From Bacillota bacterium (GTDB lineage Bacteria; Bacillota; Limnochordia; Darwinibacteriales; Darwinibacteriaceae): DNA of 33,291 bases. The stretch is taken from NCBI GenBank assembly GCA_012520315.1, contig JAAYOM010000062.1:1-33291 (forward strand). The letters are read 5' to 3'. The position numbers and the translations under genes were made by a program. Below are positions 1 to 6,448 of this stretch, in pieces; position 1 is the first letter of the stretch, and each line of letters opens with the position of its first letter. The notes beneath the pieces are model-generated. The model did no database searches, had not been told where the DNA came from, and saw only the letters and a list, made by a program, of their open reading frames with translations.

Positions 1-2
1 TG

Positions 3-197
3 GCATTAATTGGGGCTATGATCCACATGGGTTTTTCGTTCACTAGCCTCAAGCTTCTGCTGATCATCACCTTTATTTGGATCACCAGCCCCACAGCAGC
101 CCACCTGATTGGAAAATCCGCGTATCGCACAGGTGTTCCTGCCGCCTGCGGCAGTATACCTGTTAAAGATGTATCTGGAAGGGAGAACCAACAATGA
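3..197 (+). CDS. mnhG: MnhG/MrpG antiporter subunit, 3' end only
   Basis: Only the last 64 codons lie in the window; the 5' end is cut off. The visible part has one hydrophobic segment followed by TSPTAAHLIGKSAYRTG, which resembles the conserved end of MnhG/PhaG proteins (S-P-x-A-x-H-x(4)-A-Y-R-x-G). MnhG is a small membrane subunit of the Mrp multisubunit cation/proton antiporter in the cytoplasmic membrane. Its TGA stop overlaps the ATG of the next gene (ATGA), as expected for a translationally coupled operon. The tail after YRTG (about 20 residues) is not conserved in the family. MnhE and MnhF are presumably just outside the window. The family call is firm because the next genes are all Mrp/Mbh-type subunits. 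Confidence 0.85.
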   Translation, partial: ALIGAMIHMGFSFTSLKLLLIITFIWITSPTAAHLIGKSAYRTGVPAACGSIPVKDVSGRENQQ

Positions 198-430
198 CCC
201 TGGTACATTTCTTGCTCTTATTATTCTTGGTCGTCTGCGCTTTTTTTGTGGGGCGCACAAAGGATCTGATCAGTGCCACAATTGTTTTTTCCGCTTATTC
301 TCTCACTATGGCCCTGCTTTGGCAGCAGTTGGCCTCGCCTGATGTGGCTATTACAGAGGCTGCCATTGGTGCCGGAGTGACCACTTTGCTTCTTTTTGCT
401 GCAATCTCCCGCACAAGGAGGATGGAATGA
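194..430 (+). CDS. MbhD-like subunit (DUF4040) of Mrp-type antiporter
   Basis: This 78-residue protein has about three hydrophobic segments and the motif PDVAITEAAIGAG, typical of the MbhD/DUF4040 family; the glutamate after the threonine is conserved. In most bacteria this module is part of the C-terminal region of the large MrpA subunit. Here it is a free-standing gene, as in archaeal Mbh hydrogenases and some split Mrp operons. It overlaps its neighbours on both sides by 4 bp. In the complex it would join the membrane domain to the cation-translocating part. The start ATG overlaps the mnhG stop codon. The family is recognised from the motif and context; the exact role is taken from related complexes. 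Confidence 0.85.
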   Translation: MTLVHFLLLLFLVVCAFFVGRTKDLISATIVFSAYSLTMALLWQQLASPDVAITEAAIGAGVTTLLLFAAISRTRRME

Positions 431-696
431 TGCGAGTTGCTCTAGAGGTGGTTACACTTGTCGTGATCGGGGTTTTGCTTCTGATGGTGGCCCAGGAAAT
501 GCCATCCTTTGGAGATCCAACAAACCCTGTGCATAACGAGGTTAGCCGGTATTATATAGAAAATACCGAGGAAGAAGCTGGTGTGCAGAATGTTGTAGCA
601 GCAATTATCACGGATTATCGCGGCTTTGACACCTTAGGCGAGCTGACAGTGCTCTTAACGGCAATTGCCGGTCTGCTGGCTGTCTTGCGCAGCTAA
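427..696 (+). CDS. MbhE-like subunit of Mrp-type antiporter
   Basis: An 89-residue protein with an N-terminal membrane helix (about 5-24), a soluble loop containing VHNEVSRYYIENTEEE, and a C-terminal segment with DYRGFDTLGELTVL. The D-Y-R-G-F-D-T-x-G-E signature is the hallmark of MbhE and of the extreme C-terminal region of MrpA. Together with the preceding gene it supplies the parts normally fused at the end of MrpA, so MrpA is encoded in pieces in this operon. There are two possible ATG starts (427 and 430); AAGGAGG at 415-421 serves either. It overlaps the previous stop and ends 13 bp before mnhB. Confidence 0.87.
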   Translation: MMRVALEVVTLVVIGVLLLMVAQEMPSFGDPTNPVHNEVSRYYIENTEEEAGVQNVVAAIITDYRGFDTLGELTVLLTAIAGLLAVLRS

Positions 697-709
697 AGGA
701 GGGCGTACC

Positions 710-1147
710 TTGAGTGATATCATTGTACGGGTTGTAACTCGGCTGATGATTCCCTACCTGCAATTGTATGGTCTTTATATTATTCTCTATGGACACAACT
801 CACCAGGCGGAGGGTTTGCAGGTGGAACTGTAATTGCCTCAAGCCTGATTCTCTATGTCTTGGCCTTTGGGATTGACGATGAGGATCTCAGGCTCTCCCC
901 GTCTGTGGCGCGCATTATCGAAAGCTGCGGGGCCCTGGCCTATGTGGGCATTGGATTGGGCGGCATCCTTTTGGGTGCTAATTTCTTGAGCAACAAGGCT
1001 GCGGGCTTTCCTCTGGGGATACCCGGGCGGGTTTTCAGCGGAGGTACAATTGTGCTTTTGACAGTCTCCATCGGACTGAAGGTTGCGTCAACGATGATTA
1101 CCCTCTTTACAAACATAGCGGAGAAAGAGGGGGAGGACGAATCATAA
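710..1147 (+). CDS. mnhB: MnhB/MrpB antiporter subunit
   Basis: This 145-residue membrane protein has four hydrophobic segments and the MnhB signature YGHNSPGGGFAGG near residues 25-37, followed by a conserved glycine-rich region and GRVFSGGTIVL. MnhB is an integral subunit of the Mrp Na+/H+ antiporter. The reading frame is open upstream to 665, but the start is placed at TTG 710: AAAGGAGG at 694-701 is correctly spaced, and the protein then begins MSDIIVRVVTRLMIPY, as family members do. An earlier start would add residues unlike the family. The TAA stop overlaps the ATG of mnhC (TAATG). Confidence 0.92.
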   Translation: MSDIIVRVVTRLMIPYLQLYGLYIILYGHNSPGGGFAGGTVIASSLILYVLAFGIDDEDLRLSPSVARIIESCGALAYVGIGLGGILLGANFLSNKAAGFPLGIPGRVFSGGTIVLLTVSIGLKVASTMITLFTNIAEKEGEDES

Positions 1148-1500
1148 TGGACAATCTCTTTTATGCGATGATCTTCATAATCTTTTTGACGGGTTTTTGG
1201 ATTATGCTGAGACAATCCAATTTGATCAAGAAGATTATCGGGATGAATATTATGGAAAGTGCAATCTTCCTCTTTCTCGTAGCAATGGGATACGTGAAGG
1301 AAGGGAGCGCGCCTATTGCGACCGAAGCGAATCCCGGCTTGGCTTATGTAAATCCGCTCCCGTCTGCCTTGGTTCTCACCGGAATTGTGGTGTCAGTCAG
1401 TGTGACTGCTTTTGCTTTAGGTCTTACTGTGCGCCTGTATAAACACTACGGAACTATGGATGTTGATGAGATTACGCGTATGAGGAGCGAGGAACTATGA
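1147..1500 (+). CDS. mnhC: MnhC/MrpC antiporter subunit (NuoK-like)
   Basis: A 117-residue protein with three transmembrane helices, related to NuoK of complex I. It carries the MnhC region ANPGLAYVNPLPSALVLTGIVV, in which D/N-P-L-P-x-A-L-V-L-T-A/G-I-V-I is the family core, and a conserved glutamate in GMNIMESAIFLF. It is overlapped by mnhB at its start and by mnhD at its stop (ATGA), so it belongs to the same translationally coupled antiporter operon. It is of normal length for the family and complete. Confidence 0.93.
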   Translation: MDNLFYAMIFIIFLTGFWIMLRQSNLIKKIIGMNIMESAIFLFLVAMGYVKEGSAPIATEANPGLAYVNPLPSALVLTGIVVSVSVTAFALGLTVRLYKHYGTMDVDEITRMRSEEL

Positions 1501-2993
1501 TCACCGCGCACATAATGCCCTTGACCATCCTCCTGCCTTTAGTGGGTGCTTACCTGATTTTACTGGTGGGCTCGAAACACCGGTCCTTTGCCCGCAATTT
1601 TGGGCTGCTGACAACGGGGATAACCTTTGCTATGGTTTGTTATATTACCTACCTGGTTTCAAACCAAGGCAAAATGGCCTACTATCTAGGCGGCTGGGCT
1701 CCTCCCCTCGGGATTGAGCTGCGTGCGGATCCGATCACTGCTTTTTTGCTTTTGACCTTTGCCGGAGTATCTTTTTTTGTGCTCCTTTTTGCCTATGACA
1801 TTTTGCCAGGAGAAATCAATGGCAAGGTGATAACCCGTTATTATGCCCTGTACTTGGTTTTGCTCGGCTCACTCCTGGGGATAGTTCTCTCCAATGACTT
1901 TTTTAATATCTATGTATTCTTGGAAATATCCTCCATCGCCGCGGCAGCGCTGGTAGCCGTTAACGGGGACAAGCTTGCCATGGAAGCGAGTATAAAGTAC
2001 TTGGTGATGAGCACCCTCGGATCAGGTACTGTACTTATGGGTATAGCTGGCCTTTACATGGTCACAGGCTACTTAAGCCTTGACTTTCTCGCGGGGGCGC
2101 TCCCCCAGGCCTATGCCAGTCATCCCCTCACCGTTTTAATGACCTTGGGCATGCTGACGGTGGGCATAGCAGTGAAGGCTGCCCTTTTTCCTCTGCATGT
2201 ATGGCTGCCTGATGCCCATGGATCGGCACCCACGTCATCGAGCGCGATTTTATCCGGCCTGGTTGTGAAGGTGTATATCGCAGTTTTGCTGAAATTGCTA
2301 TACAGGGTTTTCCCATTGGATTTTTTAGCCGCTCTGCCTTTGCAGGGGAGCCTTTTGGTCATGGCAACTTTAGGCATCTTTATCGGATCAATCATGGCCA
2401 TTCGGCAGCGTGACATCAAAAAAATGCTGGCCTACTCTACAGTTGCCCAGATTGGCTATGTATTTTTGGGCATTGGCCTGTTTTCTGAAAAGGCCATGCT
2501 CGGCGCGGTCTATCACGTGTTTAGCCATGCCGTGATGAAAAGCATGCTCTTTCTGTCTGCGGGATTGTTGATAAAATATAGCGGGAAGAGGACGATTGCT
2601 GACCTGTCGGGATTAGGCCGGGTCTATCCAATCCCAATGATTGCCTTTTCGGTTGGGGCCCTTTCTATGGTGGGTGTCCCGCCTTTAGCGGGCTTTATGA
2701 GTAAGTGGTATCTTGGCTTAGGTGCCCTGGAAGCAAATCAGCTTCTGTTTTTACTCGTGCTCTTGCTGAGCAGCCTTTTAAATGGCTTTTATTATATGCC
2801 GATTGTGATTGGGGGATTTTTCAAGAAGGAGACAGTTGAGATTAGGCAGGAAAAGATCCCTTTAGGGGCCCAGATTTCCTTGCTGGTTCTGATTGCGGCC
2901 ACCTTTTTCTTCGGCCTGTTCTCGAATATCCCGATCAGTTTCTTAACCCCAACAGTTCAGGGAATTTTTTCAGCTTTCGGAGGGGGGATTTAG
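1497..2993 (+). CDS. mnhD: MnhD/MrpD antiporter subunit (NuoN/M-like)
   Basis: A 498-residue polytopic protein of the proton_antipo_M family, with about 14 transmembrane helices. Two ion-path residues are visible: Glu143 in FLEISSIAA and Lys227 in VKAALFPLHVWLPDAH. Both sit in the usual half-channel motifs of MrpD and NuoM/N. The protein is of normal length. It follows mnhC with a 4-bp overlap and is followed after 1 bp by a second large antiporter-like subunit. It would form one of the two cation/proton translocating units of the complex in the cytoplasmic membrane. Confidence 0.93.
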   Translation: MITAHIMPLTILLPLVGAYLILLVGSKHRSFARNFGLLTTGITFAMVCYITYLVSNQGKMAYYLGGWAPPLGIELRADPITAFLLLTFAGVSFFVLLFAYDILPGEINGKVITRYYALYLVLLGSLLGIVLSNDFFNIYVFLEISSIAAAALVAVNGDKLAMEASIKYLVMSTLGSGTVLMGIAGLYMVTGYLSLDFLAGALPQAYASHPLTVLMTLGMLTVGIAVKAALFPLHVWLPDAHGSAPTSSSAILSGLVVKVYIAVLLKLLYRVFPLDFLAALPLQGSLLVMATLGIFIGSIMAIRQRDIKKMLAYSTVAQIGYVFLGIGLFSEKAMLGAVYHVFSHAVMKSMLFLSAGLLIKYSGKRTIADLSGLGRVYPIPMIAFSVGALSMVGVPPLAGFMSKWYLGLGALEANQLLFLLVLLLSSLLNGFYYMPIVIGGFFKKETVEIRQEKIPLGAQISLLVLIAATFFFGLFSNIPISFLTPTVQGIFSAFGGGI

Positions 2994-2994
2994 T

Positions 2995-5214
2995 TTGTCT
3001 GAGGCAGTCAGTATACTTCCTTTGGTTTTAGTACTCCTCCCCACTCTAGGGACAGGTGCTGTAGTGCTTGCAGCCCGCTATGGTCAGCACCTGCGCAGTC
3101 AAGTGACTAATTTTGTGATGTTTGCCACATTTGTGGCGGCCTGCTGGCAGTTCTACATTGTGCAGCAGGGCACGGAGCTGGTCTATGCCTTAGAAGGATT
3201 CATGGAGTTTGGCCTGCGCTGGCGAGTTGACTTCGTAGGTGCAACTTTTTCTGTGGTTGTGACTCTGGTCTGGTTTTTGGCAACGGTGTTTGCCAGGGAC
3301 TATATGGCCCATGAGCACCACCAGACACGCTTTTTCGCCTTTTGGACCTTTACCCTTGGGGGCACGGTCGGTGTTTTTGTAGCGGGTGATTTATTCAGTC
3401 TGTTCCTCTTTTTTGAGGCCATGACCTTTGCCGCCTACGTCCTGGTCATTCACGAACAGGATCGGGAATCCATGCGAGCAGGCAACGTCTACCTTTACCT
3501 AAGCATTGCCGGGGGACTGGCGCTTTTAGGCGTAATCTTCCTGCTGCAGTTTGTGGTGGGGGCCACAGGCTTTGAACCCGCACTTCATCTCATTGTTGCC
3601 AAAGGTATCAGCCCGTGGCTTATTCTGGTGATGCTAATTGGCGGCTTTGGCGTTAAAGCTGGCATGCTCCCCCTGCATATCTGGCTGCCAAAGGCCCATC
3701 CGGTAGCGCCGGCACCGGCTTCAGCAGTACTTTCCGCCATCATGATCAAAACTGGCGCCTATGGTTTCCTGCGCCTTTTATACGTGGTTCTAAGTGTACC
3801 CGATGGAAGTGCCTTGTTTGTCTATCAACAGAACTTCGGCTATCTTTTCATCTGGATTGGGGCCGTTACCATGTTTATTGGAGCCATCATGGGCATCCTG
3901 AACGATTCTATGAAAAGGGTGCTCGCTTACTCGAGCATCAGCCAAATGGGTTACATTCTCTTTGCTGTGGGCTCAGGGGTATTACTCGGTTCTCGGGGCG
4001 CTTTTGGTTTTGCCGGGGCCTGGATGCACATGATTAACCACGCCTTTTTTAAGTCCTTCCTCTTTTTGTTGGCTGGGGCAGTTTATTTGCACACCGGTGA
4101 ACTCGATTTAAACAAGCTCGGAGGACTGCGCAGGCAGATGCCAATTGCTCTGGGTTTTTTCCTGGTTGCAGCGGCTTCCATTACGGGCATTCCCGGATTT
4201 AACGGCTATGTAAGCAAGATTGTGATCCATGAAGCGATTCTTGAAGCATATCACCTTTTACATTGGCCATCACTGCTCTGGCTGGAGCGAATATTTGTCA
4301 TCACCGGAGGACTTACCGCCGCCTACATTTCCAAAATATGGTTGAAAACCTTCTTTGGCAAACCTAAAAAAGACTGGTCGGAAGTAAGGGATCTAAACCT
4401 GTCCCATCGCCTGGTCTTCGGTATTTATGTGGCTATTTCCCTGATCATAGGTCTTTCCGCCCAGGGGGCAGTGGATAGGCTGGTTCTTCCTGCCGCGAAC
4501 TTGCTGCCTTTTGATCAAGGGGATATCGCCCATTTAGGCCATGTACCCTTTTGGGGGCGGGCCGAACTTTTGAGCCCTGTAACTTCCTATGCGATTGCTG
4601 TAGCAGTGTTATTTCTACTGTGGAAGTTTGGCGACAGAATCAAGGTGCCCCGCTGGCTCAGCGTGGAATATCTTGTGTATCGCCAGGTTTACAATGGCTT
4701 TCGGGCGGGGATTCTTGGTTTGATTTATCTGGCAGAAACCTGGCTTCCTAGCAGGATATCTTCTTTGACTAGGGCCTGGCGGAGGGTTGATCAGGTGACC
4801 CAGGAAACCAAAGCGCAGATTAAAAGGTGGAAACCGCCCAAGGTTGAGTTAATCTCCGCTACTGACCTCATGAAGAAGCTTGAAGAAGCTCGCGCGCAAG
4901 AGCGGGAGCAAGTCAAAGTCTGGCGTGTTGGAGATGGGGAACTCAAAAGGCGAATTCAAAAGGTTAGGCAAGAATGGCAAGAGCGTGAAGAACGCCTGGA
5001 AGAACGCATTTACGATGTGGTAGAGGGGGTTCCTAGGGGAGAGGCTAAGGAGGAAGGGAAGAAGTCCCTCGATGAACGTGTCAGGGAGTTGGCCGATTGG
5101 GCAGCAACCAGGAAGTTCAACCCTTACTGGAATACGAAGAATTTAGGCTTTGATGCCTGGATTGTGGCTATTGTTATTGCTTTGATCCTCTTTGTGTTTT
5201 TGGTTTTGCGGTAA
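2995..5214 (+). CDS. NuoL/MrpA-type antiporter subunit with long C-terminal charged arm
   Basis: A 739-residue protein starting at TTG with a strong GGAGGGGGG site just upstream. Residues 1 to about 545 are a proton_antipo_M domain with Glu141 (FFFEAMTFAAY) and Lys221 (VKAGMLPLHIWLPKAHP), matching the N-terminal half of MrpA and NuoL. Unlike MrpA, it does not continue into MbhD/MbhE modules, which are separate genes upstream. Residues of about 550-715 are instead rich in Lys, Arg and Glu and predicted helical, and the protein ends in one hydrophobic helix (about 719-737). A long hydrophilic helix anchored by a last membrane helix recalls the lateral helix and TM16 of NuoL. It is the last gene of the operon, with a terminator after it. 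Confidence 0.85.
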   Translation: MSEAVSILPLVLVLLPTLGTGAVVLAARYGQHLRSQVTNFVMFATFVAACWQFYIVQQGTELVYALEGFMEFGLRWRVDFVGATFSVVVTLVWFLATVFARDYMAHEHHQTRFFAFWTFTLGGTVGVFVAGDLFSLFLFFEAMTFAAYVLVIHEQDRESMRAGNVYLYLSIAGGLALLGVIFLLQFVVGATGFEPALHLIVAKGISPWLILVMLIGGFGVKAGMLPLHIWLPKAHPVAPAPASAVLSAIMIKTGAYGFLRLLYVVLSVPDGSALFVYQQNFGYLFIWIGAVTMFIGAIMGILNDSMKRVLAYSSISQMGYILFAVGSGVLLGSRGAFGFAGAWMHMINHAFFKSFLFLLAGAVYLHTGELDLNKLGGLRRQMPIALGFFLVAAASITGIPGFNGYVSKIVIHEAILEAYHLLHWPSLLWLERIFVITGGLTAAYISKIWLKTFFGKPKKDWSEVRDLNLSHRLVFGIYVAISLIIGLSAQGAVDRLVLPAANLLPFDQGDIAHLGHVPFWGRAELLSPVTSYAIAVAVLFLLWKFGDRIKVPRWLSVEYLVYRQVYNGFRAGILGLIYLAETWLPSRISSLTRAWRRVDQVTQETKAQIKRWKPPKVELISATDLMKKLEEARAQEREQVKVWRVGDGELKRRIQKVRQEWQEREERLEERIYDVVEGVPRGEAKEEGKKSLDERVRELADWAATRKFNPYWNTKNLGFDAWIVAIVIALILFVFLVLR

Positions 5215-5236
5215 CACTTTGAGCCCACGAATGCTG

Positions 5237-5266
5237 AAAACCGCCCTGGTTTAGGGGCGGTTTTTC
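5237..5266 (+). terminator. Rho-independent terminator of the Mrp operon
   Basis: A GC-rich stem (AAAACCGCCC pairing with GGGCGGTTTT) with an 8-base loop and a run of T closes the antiporter operon 22 bp after its last stop codon. Confidence 0.9.
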
Positions 5267-5294
5267 CATAGTTCTTGAACGTGAGGCGCTAGAA

Positions 5295-5466
5295 TTAGGA
5301 CTGTTGCAGATAAGACGAAGTTTTTCTAATAAAGGCTTTAAGATCACCTAGATGCTCTTGAAGGATCGAGTAGACATGCTCATGATTGAGTTCCCAGTAC
5401 GTGTACGAGCTTGTTTCTGAGCTGGGCCATCCTCGACAATCTGAGTGCCTCATCCTCGCCCAAGAT
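5295..5466 (-). pseudogene. Remnant of a HepT/DUF86 (HEPN) gene, frameshifted
   Basis: On the reverse strand, conceptual translation from 5466 gives a fragment ending MAQLRNKLVHV. After a shift of reading frame near 5394-5400 it continues WELNHEHVYSILQEHL and then GDLKAFIRKT, ending at a TAA at 5295-5297. This is the C-terminal half of a DUF86/HepT-type HEPN protein, whose active motif is R-N-x-L-V-H-x-Y-W. The loss of two bases in the repeated GTAC region removes the tyrosine codon and breaks the frame, and the N-terminal half is missing. HepT proteins are the toxin half of HepT-MntA toxin-antitoxin pairs; no MntA partner is visible. I regard it as a decayed copy, not an active gene. Confidence 0.7.
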
Positions 5467-5552
5467 CTATGTCACTAAGGGGGGTTAATGTTTGATGGCT
5501 CATTGACTCCGTTTTGATGCGAGATTAGGGGCCGGAATTTTTTCAAGAAAGT

Positions 5553-5580
5553 GCAACCTTTTAGAGTGTAATCTACTCTA
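5553..5580 (+). promoter_or_regulatory. Candidate ECF-sigma autoregulatory promoter
   Basis: GCAACC at 5553-5558 followed after 16 bp by ACTCTA at 5575-5580 resembles the GCAACC(TTT)-N16-CTCTA pattern of many ECF sigma promoters. It lies 22 bp upstream of the ECF sigma gene, as expected for self-activation. No housekeeping -35/-10 pair of comparable quality is seen in 5270-5600. Confidence 0.55.
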
Positions 5581-5601
5581 AGTAAGTAAAGGGGGAATGA
5601 A

Positions 5602-6150
5602 ATGGAACCAATCGAAGCCCTCAAAAGAAGAGAAGAAGCGGCCATCCATTGGTTGGTGGATTCATTCTCCGATCGCCTGCTCAAAGCAGCAACGCTGATT
5701 CTCTCTGATCAGCATCTGGCGGAAGACGCTGTCCAGGATTGCTTTGTGGATGCTATTGCCAATCTGGAAAGCTTTCGGGGAGAATCATCTGTTTATACTT
5801 GGCTCTATACCATTTTGCTGCGCCGCTGCTATCAGTTGAGAAGAAAAAACTCCCAGCAGCTGATCCTTTCCACTGAAGTCATTGACGGGGTTTTGACCAG
5901 ACAGGGAACACACAGCTCCGGGCCTGACACAGAGGCAGACTGGGTTTTCCGGAATGCCGTAAAAAAGCTGAAGTACAAGTATCGAGAGGTTATAGTCCTC
6001 TTTTATTACGCTGAGTTTTCCATTAATGAAATTGCAAAACTCTTGGGCGCGCCGGAGGGTACAATAAAGAACAGGCTGTATCGGGCCCGTAGACAACTAA
6101 GAAATGTATTGGAGAAGGAGGATGGCCATGTCTTTAAAAGCGCGTTTTGA
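5602..6150 (+). CDS. ECF-family RNA polymerase sigma factor
   Basis: A 182-residue sigma-70 family protein of ECF size. Region 2 is visible around residues 20-85 (AEDAVQDCFVDAIANLESFRGESSVYTWLYTILLRRC), with the conserved D-x-x-Q-D-x-F and F+GES-x-x-x-W-L motifs. Region 4 lies at about 120-172 (YREVIVLFYYAEFSINEIAKLLGAPEGTIKNRLYRARRQL) with the helix-turn-helix. The start is supported by AAGGGGG at 5589-5595. The gene overlaps the next one, which encodes a one-helix membrane protein that could hold this sigma inactive. The ECF-like promoter upstream suggests autoregulation. The regulon and stimulus cannot be read from the sequence. Confidence 0.92.
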   Translation: MEPIEALKRREEAAIHWLVDSFSDRLLKAATLILSDQHLAEDAVQDCFVDAIANLESFRGESSVYTWLYTILLRRCYQLRRKNSQQLILSTEVIDGVLTRQGTHSSGPDTEADWVFRNAVKKLKYKYREVIVLFYYAEFSINEIAKLLGAPEGTIKNRLYRARRQLRNVLEKEDGHVFKSAF

Positions 6151-6448
6151 TGAGGAGCTTCAGGACGTCGTTTTTTCCAAGGAAGATCGGGCCCGCTTAA
6201 AGGATCAACTAGTCCGTTTAGCCCGGGAGCAAAAGCGCCCTGGCCTACGGGAACGCTTGACCCAGTTTTGGCATGGCAGCACAGAGGTACCACTTCCCGC
6301 AGCTGTGGCGGTAGTCATTATTATGGGCTTGGGGCTCTGGACCGCTTATTCTAACCTCCTTGCGGTGGATCCAGCTGCAGCAGCTCTTTTTTTCAAGGCC
6401 GGCAGTGAAACCTATCAAGTCATTACTCAGGGGGTGAGCGTGCTGTGA
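6128..6448 (+). CDS. Small one-helix membrane protein, possible anti-sigma factor
   Basis: A 106-residue protein with a charged N-terminal domain of about 55 residues (KARFDEELQDVVFSKEDRARLKDQL), one transmembrane helix (about 58-76) and a short extracytoplasmic tail. The topology, and the position directly behind and overlapping an ECF sigma gene, fit an anti-sigma factor. The zinc anti-sigma motif (H-x3-C-x2-C) is absent, so it would belong to another class, and I do not recognise the family with certainty. ATG 6128 is chosen over 6122 or 6104 because AAGGAGG (6115-6121) sits 6 bp before it. The stop overlaps the next gene's GTG. Confidence 0.6.
   Translation: MSLKARFDEELQDVVFSKEDRARLKDQLVRLAREQKRPGLRERLTQFWHGSTEVPLPAAVAVVIIMGLGLWTAYSNLLAVDPAAAALFFKAGSETYQVITQGVSVL

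Noticed and set aside
665-709. Earlier ATG start for mnhB
   Set aside because: It would add residues unlike the family and overlap the previous gene; TTG 710 has a well-spaced AAAGGAGG.
194-5214. Membrane-bound hydrogenase (Mbh) operon
   Set aside because: MbhD/E-like genes are present, but no [NiFe] hydrogenase, NuoB/C/D/I-like or ferredoxin genes follow; the operon ends at a terminator, so an antiporter is the better call.
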